From contig JAGODN010000015.1 in assembly GCA_017998195.1 (NCBI GenBank), positions 1 through 15,222 on the forward strand: a DNA stretch of 15,222 nt. Direction: 5' to 3'. The notes under the pieces were generated by a model. It had not been told where the DNA came from and did not search any database. It was given only the letters and a program-made list of their open reading frames with translations. Position 1 is the first letter of the stretch. Every line of letters starts with the position of its first letter. Of this stretch, positions 15,119 to 15,222 are shown piece by piece. A program made the translations under genes and the position numbers. This DNA comes from Desulfobulbus sp. GTDB lineage: Bacteria; Desulfobacterota; Desulfobulbia; Desulfobulbales; Desulfobulbaceae.

Positions 15119-15222
15119 CGGACTTCGCCAACCACCGGCTGGCCCGCTGGGCCTCCAATCTCGTGAGTTTGCCGTTCTCGATGGTGGAGGGCTTCGCCGA
15201 CGCCGCGCGCTCCCTGGCCAAT
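15110..15222 (+). other. Unidentified coding-like sequence at the right edge, abutting broken glyS
   Basis: From about 15110 to the edge, one plus-strand frame reads DFANHRLARWASNLVSLPFS followed by MVEGFADAARSLAN, with nearly every third codon position G or C. The antisense frame reading LARERAASAKPSTIENGKL has equally GC-rich third positions, so the coding strand cannot be settled from composition. Neither resembles the GlyS N-terminus expected here, and I do not recognise either. It may be a fragment of another gene joined by rearrangement or by assembly error. Confidence 0.3.

Noticed and set aside
1..15222. CRISPR arrays, insertion sequences, tRNA genes, phage or defence genes
   Set aside because: None was found: no regularly spaced direct repeats, no transposase or integrase motifs, and no cloverleaf-like sequence. 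The genes are ordinary metabolic, envelope and respiratory functions.
15110..15222. Simple frameshift as the reason for the missing GlyS N-terminus
   Set aside because: All three minus-strand frames were read to the edge, and none contains the EIGTEEIP-like motif expected within that distance. A single indel would not restore the N-terminus.

Overview
The window is a high-GC, densely coding bacterial segment. A tetraheme c3-type cytochrome, a System II (ResB/CcsA) cytochrome c maturation pair, a GlcD/GlcF-type 2-hydroxyacid oxidase and a nickel-pincer (LarA-family) racemase together suggest an anaerobic, respiring member of the Desulfobacterota, possibly a Desulfobulbales-like sulfate reducer. 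That assignment is an inference from gene content; no rRNA or other phylogenetic marker is present apart from glyS.

Layout. (1) 1-3055, minus strand: a two-gene RND efflux operon. The membrane-fusion protein comes first and overlaps the inner-membrane RND permease by 4 bp; the permease runs off the left edge. (2) 3056-3290: a divergent intergenic region with candidate promoters in both directions and a candidate operator. (3) 3291-6129, plus strand: pdxH (pyridoxamine 5'-phosphate oxidase), then a large MscS-family channel with an Ala/Pro-rich N-terminus, coiled coils and an unusual insertion between its beta domain and C-terminal domain. (4) 6150-10052: three tightly packed genes, glcD, glcF and a larA homologue, reading as a module that interconverts the enantiomers of lactate or a related 2-hydroxyacid and oxidises one of them into the electron-transfer chain. 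(5) 10237-12483: resB and ccsA, which carry haem across the membrane and attach it to apocytochromes. (6) 12608-13006: a secreted tetraheme cytochrome c3 with its own strong sigma70-like promoter and Shine-Dalgarno sequence. (7) 13040-13076: a perfect 16-bp inverted repeat with flanking A and T tracts, serving as a shared bidirectional terminator. (8) 13112 to about 15118, minus strand: glyS, the glycyl-tRNA synthetase beta subunit.

Functionally the centre of the window is an electron-donor and electron-carrier neighbourhood: hydroxyacid oxidation (glcDF plus larA), the machinery that makes c-type cytochromes (resB/ccsA), and a periplasmic cytochrome that the machinery would serve. The most notable oddities are the right-hand end, where glyS homology stops before the expected N-terminal motif and the sequence switches to something unrelated; the extra domain in the MscS-like channel; and a complete LarA active site with no cofactor-maturation genes nearby. 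No tRNA, rRNA, IS element, CRISPR array or phage gene was seen. No gene-free stretch exceeds 300 bases.
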